Shown piece after piece: positions 39,601 through 46,693 of a DNA stretch of 64,000 nucleotides. The notes below the pieces were generated by a model that ran no database searches, was not told the origin of the DNA, and saw only the letters and a list, made by a program, of their open reading frames with translations. Each line of letters starts with the position of its first letter. Position 1 is the stretch's first letter. Both the position numbers and the translations under genes were made by a program. The DNA comes from Arenicellales bacterium (GTDB lineage: Bacteria > Pseudomonadota > Gammaproteobacteria > Arenicellales > JAJDZL01): assembly GCA_958295885.1 (NCBI GenBank), contig OY282380.1, positions 4,357,865 to 4,421,864 on the forward strand, read 5' to 3'.

Positions 39601-40440
39601 CTCGAATGCTGGTCCAAACTCGTTGATCGCGGGTTAGAAGAAGCGCCGGGTAGTTATAAAATGGTGCAATTTGCCATAATTTCTACCGCGACAAGAGCAA
39701 ATATTTCAGCAGGAACATGGGATGAGAATGGATTTGCAGCAACGAAAGGATTAGTAAAACGGCTGTTCTTTGCCCGCCACAAGAGCGATGATGTCAATTG
39801 GTGGCAGGAAATTCTTTCAGACATCAACCCCGAATCTTTATATCTGTGCCTTAGTGTCTTGCTTTCCTGGGGTGAATCACGCACAATTGCTTCACTGATG
39901 CCGAGAATGGAGTCACTCGTGGACAGACTTGCACCCGATCAGTGGTCCCGCCTCTGGGAATTGACGCGTTATGTTTTACAAGCTGCCCCTGGATGCGGTG
40001 CCACTTTCTCAGTCGATTGGTTTCCGAACTTTGGCATTCTTTCACCTCGTATGGCGTTGATTATGATTAAGAAAGTCTTAGAACAAGAGTTCATAAGCAA
40101 AGTGACTCGAACTTACTTGATCAATTATGCCGGAGACGATTCTGAGATGTTACTTGAAGCGGTCAATAGTGAATTGCATGGTTTTAGTAAAGAGCCAATC
40201 AATTGGGATCATGTTAAAAATCTGTCAAAGCGAATGCGGGAGTTGGGCAACCGTGAAATAAAATCGATACCGTTATTGACACCATTTAGAATACCGCAAA
40301 ATGTTGCGAAGGATGTTCTTGCAAATTCCGAACTTCACCACGGAGAATTCGTAGCGGCCTGCGAGACAAGGTACGCGACTGCTGTCGCGCAAGAAGCGTC
40401 TAAACTATCAGAATTAGATTGGTTTACACCGTTGAGTTAA
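36685..40440 (+). CDS. Mrr-like nuclease-NACHT STAND NTPase, copy 1
   Basis: 1251 residues. The N-terminal PD-(D/E)XK domain has GGRDA (D41) and FQVKF (Q58-x-K60), as in Mrr-like restriction domains. The NACHT NTPase follows with Walker A EGSPGQGKSTLT at about 281-292, Walker B IIVLDGFDEVAD at about 391-402, VTSRP near 432 and the late PLREYFAARHLY motif, which is typical of NACHT/STAND proteins. The last 550 residues are helical repeats, probably the sensor. Such proteins (bNACHT, Avs-like) recognise a phage product and then activate the nuclease. Close paralogue of 54299-58057: in the first 60 residues 48 are identical, with clearer divergence in the C-terminal part. It is a single-gene unit, intact. 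Confidence 0.85.
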   Translation: MDYHYETLNHQRFQKFCQAVIVAEFPKAQCLPVDQPDGGRDAFFFDTVFNRKLFTVFQVKFSKNPFSKKARETIKDAIQSEKEKVEKLIQRGATKYVLITNFKGTAHLDVGSIDKVNQTLSKEFSISSQVWWRDDLDRRLENFPDIKWNYPEILKATDILPLLVRSHSNSGIDKVVRALTSYMAMQYEKDKDVKFKQVDLKRNLTNLFVDLPIGHKQPETGQRGVHHINFDELDEISAYLNLIDIEVVCEFQQMFLFGHSGLAAEFLANMPPDTGVSRFVIEGSPGQGKSTLTQFLCQVNRMRFLDEKDELDEKIDDAHKHGIARTPFRIDMRDYAVWASKRDPFSKSDETSRPADSLTSLESFLVRHVEALTGGLQITLDELLRFFTVSHSIIVLDGFDEVADLNTRERIVEEICEAAKRLDQHAKSMQIIVTSRPVAFANSPGFPEDDWIHLELKDLQNENIEAYKNKWIKVKNLDEEDSIQVSSTLESKLEQSSLFDLARNPMQLTILLHLIHVHGMALPEKRTLLYKEYMNLFFNREAEKSKVVQKHRELLLSIHGVLAWILHTQVENGVGSGSITKDEFIEEVRIYLETEEYDSISVQELFQGTVERVGALVSRKEGMYEFEVQPLREYFAARHLYMTAPYSPAGNDKMGTKPDRFDALARNFFWTNVTRFYCGFYDQGELASLVDGIICLSESDGYSLINHPRNLAMMLLSDHVFTQAPRAMKRLVRFVTEEPGFQRFTSMESPQHSRRKFGLSSDVGGEFLFEVCMERLNAEDDPTRQRGLRWVMAENADRDELKSIWMSEFCNGLRTSDLLDEAIEFGIINCFEPEEIAALASHDVDFHLRWLMLQGSYEAIEDDPTLQLAAKKAFFDDELHLPLRRLNINPSSTALELLTETLQPGAFAQILRSNANSMALNIMPRRVNFDGLSKISEKSNLAVETNVTDTLNSFGLFLIDMLRKDVNEWQTDLECWSKLVDRGLEEAPGSYKMVQFAIISTATRANISAGTWDENGFAATKGLVKRLFFARHKSDDVNWWQEILSDINPESLYLCLSVLLSWGESRTIASLMPRMESLVDRLAPDQWSRLWELTRYVLQAAPGCGATFSVDWFPNFGILSPRMALIMIKKVLEQEFISKVTRTYLINYAGDDSEMLLEAVNSELHGFSKEPINWDHVKNLSKRMRELGNREIKSIPLLTPFRIPQNVAKDVLANSELHHGEFVAACETRYATAVAQEASKLSELDWFTPLS

Positions 40441-40696
40441 TTCATCAAATTTCGAAATTGAAATGACTCAACTTACTGGGTGCCCGCATGAAGCACTAAC
40501 TGAATCACGCCAGAGAGAATTCATAAAAACATTTCTCCGAATCCCACAATAGAAAATGTCTAATACTGTCATTTTTGAAATGCCCGAATGCCTGCGTTTT
40601 CCAAATCATGCGCCCTTCGACGCAAACGCGAAAGCAGTTTCGAGCGTCAGGTGCGGATTGAGCTGGATGCCTGCTACATTTTTCGATGGAAAAAAC
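40441..40696. other. Intergenic region, no feature seen
   Basis: A 69-residue plus-strand frame at 40556 overlaps the minus-strand gene and has no support. No terminator was recognised. Confidence 0.4.
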
Positions 40697-40963
40697 TTAA
40701 GAGGCATTCGCGAAGGCAAACCCAACGACTGCCAAAATTACGACAAACTGCATAGAAAGCAATAATCTGAACTTCGGCTTCATGTCCAACCTGATTTCAG
40801 TGATGTCGGACTCGACTCTGCTGATGGCCGAGTTCAGATCGGACTTGGCCACAAGATTGCCCTCGCGCCGGGCGATCGCGATCGTTTCAGCTTGACGCCA
40901 CTCCATGCCTGCAGCTTCGAGTTCCCTTAAAGTTCCTAAGGTGTTATATGCGATTTTATTCAT
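40697..40963 (-). CDS. Small coiled-coil protein with C-terminal membrane helix, paralogue of 4546-4788
   Basis: 88 residues: an N-terminal helix (YNTLGTLRELEAAGMEWRQA), an amphipathic region (AISRVESDITEIRLDM) and a C-terminal hydrophobic helix (FVVILAVVGFAFANA). It has the same plan and related residues (T-EL--AG-E--QAE-IA) as the protein at 4546. ATG 40963 has AGGACT upstream. DUF1640/CCDC90-like by appearance; role unknown. Confidence 0.55.
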   Translation of the reverse strand: MNKIAYNTLGTLRELEAAGMEWRQAETIAIARREGNLVAKSDLNSAISRVESDITEIRLDMKPKFRLLLSMQFVVILAVVGFAFANAS

Positions 40964-41185
40964 AACCCAGTCCTTACATTCCTCATGCTATGAGGCAGCC
41001 TCCACACCTTCGGCAGTGACTCCCCTAAAAGGGCGCAGCATTGTCACAGCTGCCTGTGTAACTGTTGGTCGTCGTACAGCCGCCCCGCGCGCCGTCTTAT
41101 ACGCTTCGCTGTCATTGTGCGGTGATTTGGCGAGCAGCTTTCAACCAAATTTACTTCATACATCAGCTGCACTCTGATTATGCGT

Positions 41186-41483
41186 CTTTAAACGGGCATG
41201 GACAAAACGTCCCTGAAGTGCGCGAACAGATCAAAGAACAGCTGGATATGCTCGGTTTCGCCCGCCGCCTGTGGAACTATTTCCGTTCCTTGGTGTGCCG
41301 TTCCATCCGCGCTGGCAAAACCCTCACCGAACACAGTCTTGACTTGGTGATGCAAACCATTGACCGCCAAGTCGAACAATTCCTTGAGGCCTCACTTTAA
41401 TTGGATGTCCTCAGCCTCGAAATTGATGATGATCCAGCTGTTTTATCAGGCTGAATTAGATGATTTTGAATCCAGAAACTTGT
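41186..41483 (+). pseudogene. IS4-type element, 3' end remnant
   Basis: From GGGCATGGACAAAACGTC the sequence is nearly identical to 36260-36554: the transposase C-terminus and the right terminal repeat. A C-to-T change gives an early stop (SL-stop instead of SLQLD), and the last repeat bases differ. The first 1.4 kb of the element are missing, probably deleted at about 41185. Confidence 0.85.
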
Positions 41484-41689
41484 GTTATACTTTTATATGT
41501 TGTATGCCGAATTTAAAGTATTTGTCGTTCAATCAATTGCTAGCATTTGTAGCTGTGGTATTGTTGCGCATGAAACTTACCTGCTGGCCTGCATGGAAAT
41601 TTATTTCATGATCAGTACTGAGGTTAATAAGATGTGCAAAAAAGACGCATGGGACCTAGCGGTCCAGCGGGGCCTTGGCAGGATAAGTG

Positions 41690-41774
41690 AACATGCGTAA
41701 CAATACGCATGCACTTGCTATCGATTGTAGACTTAGTGGACCGCGGGGAGGTTCGATTCCTCCCCCTCGCTCCA
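41690..41774 (+). ncRNA. ssrA: 3' end of a tmRNA (ssrA), 5' part missing
   Basis: A tRNA-like end with T arm GGAGG-TTCGATT-CCTCC followed by an acceptor strand CTCGCTCC and A. Preceding it is ATTGTAGACTTAGTGGACCG, which matches the order of tmRNA 3' regions (pseudoknot 4 tail, then TGTAG and GGAC before the T arm). A hairpin CATGCGTAACAATACGCATG lies upstream. The acceptor 5' partner and the tag reading frame are not found between the IS4 remnant and here. It is either a truncated gene or the 3' copy left at an island attachment site. Confidence 0.55.
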
Positions 41775-41926
41775 TCTACTTAACCTACATCCTCATCGGT
41801 AACCACTAGCTCGTGCGCTGTTGGTAAATCATAGTGCATCGGCCGGAGGCAGTCGATTGACTACGATTTTCGAATGGGCAAGACTAATGAATCAAAACGA
41901 CAAGGCAGATATTGGGCGATAGGTCT

Positions 41927-42289
41927 GCACCGAATGGCGAAAAAGTGAGGTCGGAAGTCGCATCGTCGGAACTCGCCGATAACTTGGCCATCGCCATGGA
42001 GATTCTCGAACCTGGCAAGCCCCTCTTTTTAAGCGACGGGTTCCTCGTTACCGACCGCGGTAATTCGATTCTGAGTTAGTATGTGGACATTGGAGTCGAC
42101 AAGCTGTGCCAGTGCCCATCAAGAGTTGTGAAATTAATCGAAGCCGAGTACGGAATCGAGTACGCCTCGGAGATTCAGGTTTCCGGCCCACATCGGTTTC
42201 GCGACTACGGAGAGACGTTTATCCAAGACAAACAAGAAGGGCACACCCAACGCGAAACGAAGACCGAGAGTTCACCGCGGTCCTATTGA
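41927..42289 (+). pseudogene. Unrecognised broken gene
   Basis: One frame runs SSELADNLAIAMEILEPGKP, LFLSDGFLVTDRGNS, a stop at 42077, then VDKLCQCPSRVVKLIEAEYG and HRFRDYGETFIQ to a stop near 42289. Coding-like composition continues across the first stop, and a frameshift probably precedes 41927. GC is higher than in the surroundings, pointing to acquired DNA. No family recognised. It lies just after the tmRNA end, where integrated islands often begin. Confidence 0.4.
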
Positions 42290-42421
42290 AGAATTCAACC
42301 GGGAACAAGTAAAGGCACTTTCTCTGCTTGGACAGGAGGGAGTCACCATCAGACACACGGAGACTCCGAACATCCACCGAATAACCGAGAGCATGACATT
42401 CGGCGAAAGTTTGTGGTTAGC

Positions 42422-44339
42422 CCCAAGTTCCAGCCGGGATGACTGTATAAGTGCATGATCTGATTAAAAATACCAGAGGATATTGAATTTCACGTCTAAA
42501 AGATCAAATGCCTTTTGCTGATAATCGGTCGGTTGAGTAAACAGCCAGAATTCTGAATCTTTCCTGTTCAGTGGACGAATCCGATTCCTGCACAGCGTTG
42601 CAAGGTCCTGCATCAAAGTCTGAAAACTGTGTACCGGCTCGCCTGCCGCATTGAGCTTAGTCTTTTGTTTTCGATACGCAGACGGGGATTTTCTCGCCGG
42701 CTTGACCTCCAGTCGCTTTACACACTCATCATCAAACAGTAGTGGCGCGAGTTTCTTACGCATCTCAAACTCGACATAGTACGCCAGCATGCAAAGCAGA
42801 AGATGCGAACGCACCCGGCGTTCGCGGCGATGATCAATCGGACGCACCTTCAAGTCGACGGTCTTCATTGACCGAAACGCCCGCTCAACTTTTGACAGAC
42901 GCCTGTAGCTGTCAAGCACCTCATCGGTGCTCAGTTTATCCGCCCTGGCACTGGTGCGAATCACGTAAAACCCATCAAGCGCAGCCTCGCGGTCAATGCT
43001 TTGCTGATTGCGCTGATAACTGAATCGTTCCGGTCCCGCCTCAATGTGAAAATGTTTGCGCATCTTGTGTTTGTCCAACGCTCGCGTTGCCCGACGAACA
43101 ATCGCACTTTGCTTTTTCAACCGATACTTGTCCCTTTTGGTTGCCGAAACAATTTCATCCAGCAAGCGCTCGGTCGCTTGCAGCAACTGTGCACGGGTGG
43201 ATTTGCGCTTGTCTGCCAATAACGGATTGCGACACACCACCAGCCGCTCACCAGGATATAACCGCTCACAGCGGATCTCCCCCAGGCCGCGCTTATCAAA
43301 CAAACTTGGCTGCAATGCACCATCGTCTACAAGTTTTTGAATGGATACTGATTTCAGTGTCGTAATCCAGTCATACTGCGCCGGTTTCAGATCCTCCTCA
43401 ATGCGTGCCGCAGTCAACATGCCCCGATCCCCGACCATCACAATCTGATTGAGTCCGAAACGCGCCTTGAGCTGGTTCACCTGTGAGATGACGGTTTGTG
43501 GATCAGAGATATTGTCGGCAAACGCCTCAATGGCAACAGGCCGTCCATCGGCATCACATAAAAGACCAAACTCAATTTGCTTGACCCCTCTTTTTTTATC
43601 CCGTGAATAGCCGAATTGTGCCAACTCACACTTCTCGCCGCACACCCAGGTCGAGGTCAGATCGTACATCACCACTGAGCCGTCCTGGAGATGTCTGCGT
43701 GCGAGTTTGTTTTCAATCTTGCTTTGGCGTTCAAGCAGCCAGTCCATCGCTGCATAAAGATCATTCCAGTCAGCCTCGGTGACACCGAGACATTCACCTA
43801 GGGTGTCGGATGCGACGTCTTCGCAGAAGCCTCGGCTGGTTGCAAGTTTGGAACGAGGCGCGATGACTCTTGCGACAATCATCGCCAGGCACAGTTGGCG
43901 CTGGCGTGAGGGCTTTGAGTCGATCAAGCGGTCAAGGCTGAGATTCTTGAGCGTGCCGAGCACGGCAGCGACATGGCCGTGTGGGATCGAGCGTGTGATG
44001 TCGAACAGTTCGGGTACGGGGTGGGAGGAATTTTTAAGTTCTGCGCGGATCATTGCGATCAGAGACGGTGGCAGTTTTGACAGGTTGGCAAGTGTTCTTT
44101 TCTTGCATTTTCCGTCTTGCCAGTAGGACTCTCGCACGAGAATGGCGGGCGGGGATTTTCTGTTTTTGATGGTTTCTACATACATGGGTAATCGTTATAT
44201 TAATTAAATTAATATTGTCAATCAATTAATAATAATAATAAAATTACATGGGTAGGATTAAATGTTAAAATAATCGCAATTACTGCGATAAATCAAGTAT
44301 TTAGGTCACTTTTTACGCTAAAATCCTCTGGAACTTGGG
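42422..44339 (-). mobile_element. Complete IS1634-type insertion sequence
   Basis: CCCAAGTTCCAG at 42422-42433 and its complement at 44328-44339 are the terminal repeats; a further CCAGAGGAT match lies inside the left end. The single transposase gene is intact. No target duplication was identified by eye. Confidence 0.7.
42464..44185 (-). CDS. IS1634-type DDE transposase
   Basis: 573 residues, uninterrupted. The family-typical start (YVETIKNRKSPPAILVRESY) is followed by RQRQLCLAMIVARVIAPRSK, first catalytic D in VVMYDLTSTW, GVKQIEFGLLCDADGRP, second D in IVMVGDRGML and E in KVERAFRSMK. The C-terminal LKVRPIDHRRERRVRSHLLL is also typical of IS1634. It catalyses movement of the surrounding element and may be active. 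It is the only intact IS transposase in the window, with GC above its surroundings, so it probably arrived recently. Confidence 0.9.
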   Translation of the reverse strand: MYVETIKNRKSPPAILVRESYWQDGKCKKRTLANLSKLPPSLIAMIRAELKNSSHPVPELFDITRSIPHGHVAAVLGTLKNLSLDRLIDSKPSRQRQLCLAMIVARVIAPRSKLATSRGFCEDVASDTLGECLGVTEADWNDLYAAMDWLLERQSKIENKLARRHLQDGSVVMYDLTSTWVCGEKCELAQFGYSRDKKRGVKQIEFGLLCDADGRPVAIEAFADNISDPQTVISQVNQLKARFGLNQIVMVGDRGMLTAARIEEDLKPAQYDWITTLKSVSIQKLVDDGALQPSLFDKRGLGEIRCERLYPGERLVVCRNPLLADKRKSTRAQLLQATERLLDEIVSATKRDKYRLKKQSAIVRRATRALDKHKMRKHFHIEAGPERFSYQRNQQSIDREAALDGFYVIRTSARADKLSTDEVLDSYRRLSKVERAFRSMKTVDLKVRPIDHRRERRVRSHLLLCMLAYYVEFEMRKKLAPLLFDDECVKRLEVKPARKSPSAYRKQKTKLNAAGEPVHSFQTLMQDLATLCRNRIRPLNRKDSEFWLFTQPTDYQQKAFDLLDVKFNILWYF

Positions 44340-44632
44340 CTTAAAAAAAACAAATTTGGATAAAAATTCGAAGTCATATTTATCGAGTAAGAATCGATAA
44401 TTGTTTGTTATCGTCAGCTTTTGTGTTTTCTCATCTCGATATCGGCTATAAAAAAGGAACATCAGAATCTCGACATTTCTTGTTTCAGGAAAGCTAAATT
44501 TAATGACATAGCCAATATAGACTTTACGGCTTTGTAACGAAACTTGAAGCATTTGCTCTCGAATCATCGCATCAAAAATCAATCGGTCCATGTTGGAATC
44601 TATGGAATCGAGAATTTTTTGTTTTTTCCTTG
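44340..44632 (-). pseudogene. Fragment of an unrecognised, possibly membrane-associated protein
   Basis: The minus-strand frame from about 44632 to the IS1634 end reads SNMDRLIFDAMIREQML, SRKVYIGYVIKFSFPETRN, LMFLFYSRYRDEKTQKL and YRFLLDKYDFEFLSKF, a protein-like composition with a K-VYIG-V motif and a YRDE segment, which recalls small DUF6338-like membrane proteins. The start lies in unrelated DNA (recombinase remnant and MITE), so the N-terminus is lost. Confidence 0.35.
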
Positions 44633-44965
44633 AAGCGACCGGAGACATCCGCAAAGTGTCGCTGTGGCTAGGCCATAGAGGCTGTGAAAGTATTCTCATT
44701 TTCGTAGATTTCTGAATCAGAACAAATATTAATATAATTTAAATCAATGAGATAGATATTCATAATCCACTAATTTAAACTAATTTGGCAATACTTTCAC
44801 AGTCTCCATAGCAACCTGCAGAGCACAGAGGTTTACCTCCGAGTTGATCCTTGCAAAAAGCTTGACATTCAGGCTGCAGGCTTTCCGGCCGGCATCAGCA
44901 AGGGCAGTTTCCACAACGCACAGGATCGCCTGGTCGCAATGTTAAGTGACGCAGCGAGGCAATAA
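44623..44965 (+). pseudogene. Tyrosine recombinase C-terminal remnant interrupted by a MITE
   Basis: Before the MITE the frame reads FLEATGDIRKVSLWLGH, and after it SNLQSTEVYLRVDPCKKLD to a stop at 44963. Deleting the MITE and one CCATAG copy joins these exactly in frame, giving the box II region of tyrosine recombinases: the conserved GH and the catalytic tyrosine in EVYLR. Everything upstream is missing. Such integrases belong to phages or islands; the tmRNA end 2.9 kb away is a common target. Confidence 0.85.
44679..44805. mobile_element. MITE copy 2, 127 bp, with 6-bp target duplication
   Basis: Terminal repeats AGGCTGTGAAAGTAT and ATACTTTCACAGTCT, flanked by CCATAG at 44673-44678 and 44806-44811. 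In reverse complement it aligns with the copy at 35724-35852 over its full length, sharing TATTGCCAAATTAG next to one end and GTGGATTATGAA inside. No coding capacity. Confidence 0.9.
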
Positions 44966-45190
44966 ATTATGTAAAGCGATTTGCCCGATAATCGATTGAT
45001 TTTCGGGCAGTTGCTGCTGCGAGCTTTACATAACAAAAAGCTTTACACAAAGCGCTCGATTTTTCATTTCAACCCTTGATGGTTGAACTATATTTGAATT
45101 GATGACAAATGTGCAGCTTCCAACGCAATTTAATTCATATCAAGCAGCTCGCTTGACAAAATATTTGACCTGAGCGCAACTGGGTCTAAG
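44966..45190. other. Intergenic region with a hairpin
   Basis: TGCCCGA and TCGGGCA at about 44989-45019 form a stem just after the recombinase stop, possibly its terminator. The rest is AT-rich without features. Confidence 0.45.
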
Positions 45191-45920
45191 TTGATGAAGA
45201 TTGCGTCTACAATAGAAAGTGTGAGTAATCTGCTAACCGGAAAGGACGAAGCAAAATTCGTTCAACCCTTTCGCGAGCTCATTCAAATAAAAAACACGCT
45301 CAGCTGTTTCACTGAGTTCAGTTTTGACGATGTACCCATGGATTGGCAGCTTTTTGAAAATCAAAAGAGGCGAATATCTTGATGTTTACAACAAGGTTAA
45401 AACTAACCTTCAGAAGAAAAAAGCATCGATTTAGGATGATATCGATTTCGAATTGGCACTGATCCGTCAAGATGAAATCAATGTTTGTTATTTTCTCAGG
45501 CTTTTGTACGACTTGCGGTCTGTATGTCTACTTGAGCAGGAAAGGATACGTAAAGTAATCAACAGTATTATCAATTCTAAAACTCAGCTCCAGAGCAATA
45601 AAGAGCTGATTGAGAAGTTCATAGATGAATAGTTTCTGGCAAGAACTGAATCAGGAAATTTGCTCAAATCATTTGAAGGGCATTGGGAGAAAGCAAAGGA
45701 CGAGGCTATTCAAGAATTAACCAAAGTGGAAAATCTCGTTGAGGTTAGGTTCGGGAAAGTGATTGGCAAGTTTCGGTTTACCGAAATCACTCCTCAGAGC
45801 GAGGAGATCATTGGTATGATTAAGAGAACCGCGAGACTAAAGAAAAGGCACCTTATTGCAGAAAGAATTTCCGACAGAATTCAATTATGTGTCGAAATAT
45901 TAATTAACAGGGTGAATTAA
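45191..45920 (+). pseudogene. hsdR: 3' remnant of hsdR (type I restriction R subunit)
   Basis: Three open pieces together cover the C-terminal domain of EcoR124-type HsdR: KFVQPFRELIQIKNTL and FTEFSFDDVP; then, after a frameshift near 45368, GEYLDVYNKVK, DDIDFELALIRQDEINVCYF after a TAG at 45432, and TQLQSNKELIEKFIDE; then, after a TAG at 45630, LLKSFEGHWEKAKDEAI and FRFTEITPQSEE to the natural end. The helicase and nuclease parts are gone. The final stop overlaps the hamA start (TAATG), so hamA sits where an operon gene of the restriction locus would. Confidence 0.85.
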
Positions 45921-46693
45921 TGTTTGATGATTGGTGCAATATTAATGAGTATTCAATAGGAACAAAAAAAATTCTCATTAGATTGTCCGAGCGAAGTAGT
46001 GGTCGTGAATCGATAGCTAATCGACTCATCCAACAGGTCCGTTCCCACTATGATGAGCTCAAACAAATTCAGGTGGACATAGACTGTCTAGGATATCCAG
46101 GTGCTTCGGCAATTTTGAAGAAGCGACTTCCTCAAGGAAAAAAAATTCGCTCTGGAGAGTTAGGAGAGATTCTCGGTACAGAGTTTGTAGAATTCCATAC
46201 GGGTTTTAGAATCCCAGTCCGACGTCTCAGGTATAAAGATGGTCGCGAAGTACCCCTGCGAGGCGATGATTTTATTGGCGTTCGAATAGACAAAAGTGAT
46301 AGCCTTTACTTGCTAAAAGGAAAAGCCAAGAGTAGACAAAATGTCACAAGAAATGTCGTTTCTCAGGCACGTAATCAACTTAGTAACGATGATGGGCGAC
46401 CTACGCCCATCTCACTTTTGTTTGTGGCTGATCAATTAATGAGTTTAGATGGGTATGACAAACATCTTGGACGAAAAATCCGCGATGAAGTTGCACTGCA
46501 ATCTGTGCCTCAGAAACGGATCACACACGGAATTTTTCTTTTGTCTCGAAACGATTCGACAAATTATCTTAAACACGATTTATGTCTAGCAGACGATGAT
46601 CATAATCACCTGTCTGTAAATTTATATGTCAACCACCATCAGAAATTTATAGCTTGGGTATACGAAGAGGTAGGAAATCTTGGAAACAATTGA
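45920..46693 (+). CDS. hamA: HamA-like nuclease-fold protein of a Hachiman-type system
   Basis: 257 residues, DUF1837/HamA-like by pattern: SGELGEILGTEF (acidic motif at 79-88), then VPLRGDDFIGV (D116/D117), then LYLLKGKAKSRQ. In active PD-(D/E)XK enzymes the last motif is usually G-E-x-K; here the expected Glu is K135 (AAA, one base from GAA), so DNA cleavage may be impaired. HamA in Hachiman is the effector that its helicase partner releases on damaged DNA. It overlaps the hsdR remnant by 1 nt and hamB by 14 nt, which indicates tight coupling. The assignment rests on motifs and the neighbour; another small restriction-like family is possible. Confidence 0.65.
   Translation: MFDDWCNINEYSIGTKKILIRLSERSSGRESIANRLIQQVRSHYDELKQIQVDIDCLGYPGASAILKKRLPQGKKIRSGELGEILGTEFVEFHTGFRIPVRRLRYKDGREVPLRGDDFIGVRIDKSDSLYLLKGKAKSRQNVTRNVVSQARNQLSNDDGRPTPISLLFVADQLMSLDGYDKHLGRKIRDEVALQSVPQKRITHGIFLLSRNDSTNYLKHDLCLADDDHNHLSVNLYVNHHQKFIAWVYEEVGNLGNN

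Noticed and set aside
44633..44699. N-terminal part of the minus-strand open frame 44313-44699 as real coding sequence
   Set aside because: These bases are the antisense of the recombinase remnant and the MITE end.
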